DNA from: Flavobacterium sp.
Lineage (GTDB): Bacteria; Bacteroidota; Bacteroidia; Flavobacteriales; Flavobacteriaceae
Direction: 5' to 3'
Length of the DNA stretch: 64,000 nt
NCBI RefSeq assembly: GCF_027484205.1
Contig: NZ_JAIXUB010000019.1
Coordinates: 1-64,000 of the forward strand
The notes under the pieces were generated by a model that saw only the letters and a list, made by a program, of their open reading frames with translations, ran no database searches and was not told the origin of the DNA. The position numbers were made by a program, and so were the translations under genes. This document shows positions 63,051-64,000 of the stretch, piece after piece (within the stretch, counting starts at the first letter, position 1; the number at the start of each line of letters is the position of its first letter).

Positions 63051-64000
63051 TTATTTCTTCAGTTTTTTAGAAGTGTTTTCTATTTGATTTATGAAATCTT
63101 TTTCTACTTTTGAGAGTTCGTTTTTAGTAGATTCTTTGAATTTATCATATTCTAATTTAGCTTTTTCAAGTGCTTTTTCATGACTTATGGTACCAAAATG
63201 ATCTAGAATTTCTTGACCTGACATTTTTAGAAAATCGTCTAATCGTTCTATCCAATCGTTCATGTACATTGGTTTTTGATTCAAAGCTTGAAGTTCTGCA
63301 AATTCTAAATATGCTGTTACAATTCTATTTAAAAGATTTAATTCTTTTTCGTTTAAATAGTTTTTAGCAACTTCAGTTTCTTGTAAAGTTGGCTTTTCTC
63401 CTTTAAAATTAGTTAGGCCAAGATTGGGTTTTGTCGCATCAATTCGTTTGTAAATAATTTCTGCTGCGGTATTTCCATGAGTTGCCCAATGCATTTTATT
63501 TTGAATTGTTTTGAAGAAATTTTGAGAAGTTTCTATTGTTGGATTGTAGTCAATACTTGTTGAATAAATATCTAAAATTTTTCTCCAAAATACTTTTTCA
63601 GATGATCGTATATCACGAATTCTCGCCAATAATTCGTCAAAATAATTTCCGCCACCAACTTGTTTTAGCAAGTCATCGTTCATTGCAAAACCTTTTACCA
63701 AATATTCTTTTAAACGTTGAGTAGCCCAGATTCTAAATTGCGTGCCACGATGAGATTTTACTCTGTAACCAACTGAAATTATTACATCTAAATTGTAGAA
63801 TAAAGTTTCGTAATTTTTTCCATCTGATGCAGTAGTTCGGAAATTCCGAACAACTCCATTTTCATTCAATTCGCCTTCTGAAAAAATGTTTTTTAAATGC
63901 TCGCTTATTGTAGATTTTGATTTTTGAAATAATTCACCAAGTTGAGCTTGAGTAAGCCAAACGGTTTCATCCAAAAGACGTGTTTCTATTTTAGTAACGC
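63051..64000 (-). CDS. RhuM-family virulence protein, N-terminus cut by window end
   Basis: The frame runs without a stop to the window edge; the residues before LDETVWLTQAQ read VTKIETRL, as in complete RhuM proteins, so the true start lies beyond 64000. Present are TVWLTQAQLGELFQKSKSTISEHLKNIF, an HTH-like N-terminal Bro-type segment, then VISVGYRVKSHRGTQFRIWAT and FAELQALNQKPMYMNDW. RhuM is named for a Salmonella pathogenicity-island gene of unknown mechanism and is widespread in accessory DNA. A long charged C-terminal helix ends the protein. Confidence 0.9.
   Translation of the reverse strand, partial: VTKIETRLLDETVWLTQAQLGELFQKSKSTISEHLKNIFSEGELNENGVVRNFRTTASDGKNYETLFYNLDVIISVGYRVKSHRGTQFRIWATQRLKEYLVKGFAMNDDLLKQVGGGNYFDELLARIRDIRSSEKVFWRKILDIYSTSIDYNPTIETSQNFFKTIQNKMHWATHGNTAAEIIYKRIDATKPNLGLTNFKGEKPTLQETEVAKNYLNEKELNLLNRIVTAYLEFAELQALNQKPMYMNDWIERLDDFLKMSGQEILDHFGTISHEKALEKAKLEYDKFKESTKNELSKVEKDFINQIENTSKKLKK

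Overview
The window is chromosomal DNA from a low-GC member of the Bacteroidota, most likely Flavobacterium or a close relative. The evidence is type IX secretion (T9SS) C-terminal sorting domains, a PorD-like protein, Bacteroidota-type promoters (TTG-N19-TAnnTTTG), no obvious Shine-Dalgarno sequences, many DUF families typical of flavobacteria, and AT-rich codon use. I see no rRNA, tRNA, CRISPR array, prophage, transposase or complete insertion sequence.

Layout. 0-12 kb: the end of a T9SS cargo gene, an aminotransferase, a PDZ aspartyl protease, DUF1573, valS, nadC, a four-helix-bundle gene bracketed by inverted heptad repeats, a YihY/BrkB membrane protein, priA and an orphan LytTR regulator. 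12.7-21 kb: rpsF-rpsR-rplI, DUF6495, ligA with three tandem YhhN-like membrane proteins, and a 5'-nucleotidase split over two genes. 20.5-28.2 kb: a long forward housekeeping run (DUF6913-dapA, then bamD, rpoZ, coaBC, porD-like, recN, fabV). 28.3-34.7 kb: one 2133-residue secreted modular adhesin. 34.8-38.9 kb: a glycosyltransferase/dephospho-CoA kinase fusion followed by a histidine kinase/response regulator pair. 39-49.5 kb: a mostly reverse-strand block (acyl-ACP thioesterase, barrel/lipoprotein pair, miaA, DnaQ-GIY-YIG nuclease, YggS, DUF1015, hydroxyacyl-CoA dehydrogenase, YhcG-type nuclease, Gfo/Idh/MocA oxidoreductase). 49.5-64 kb: pcm, a secreted cyanophycinase-like peptidase, a Fic protein with its own HTH domain, smpB, an outer-membrane barrel, a subtilase lipoprotein, VF530, an ABC pair, and a series of small reverse-strand genes ending in a RhuM gene cut by the window edge.

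The most unusual signal is non-coding. Seven short arrays have a strict 7-bp period and mostly five units. Several begin at the first base after a stop codon, and one lies in frame inside yggS. Three loci share an architecture of short-unit array, core, then inverted short-unit array: 7567-8012 with a four-helix-bundle gene as core, 14012-14129 with 8-bp units and a non-coding core, and 46081-46166 with almost no core. This looks like a family of small mobile or structured elements in which the Avd/S23-like four-helix protein may belong to the largest form. Two further dispersed families are described: a GTCAT-hairpin-CTC word, and a longer element with conserved ends and a variable central hairpin. 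The clearest protein-level oddities are the GT2-CoaE fusion, the divided 5'-nucleotidase and the tandem YhhN-like triplet.
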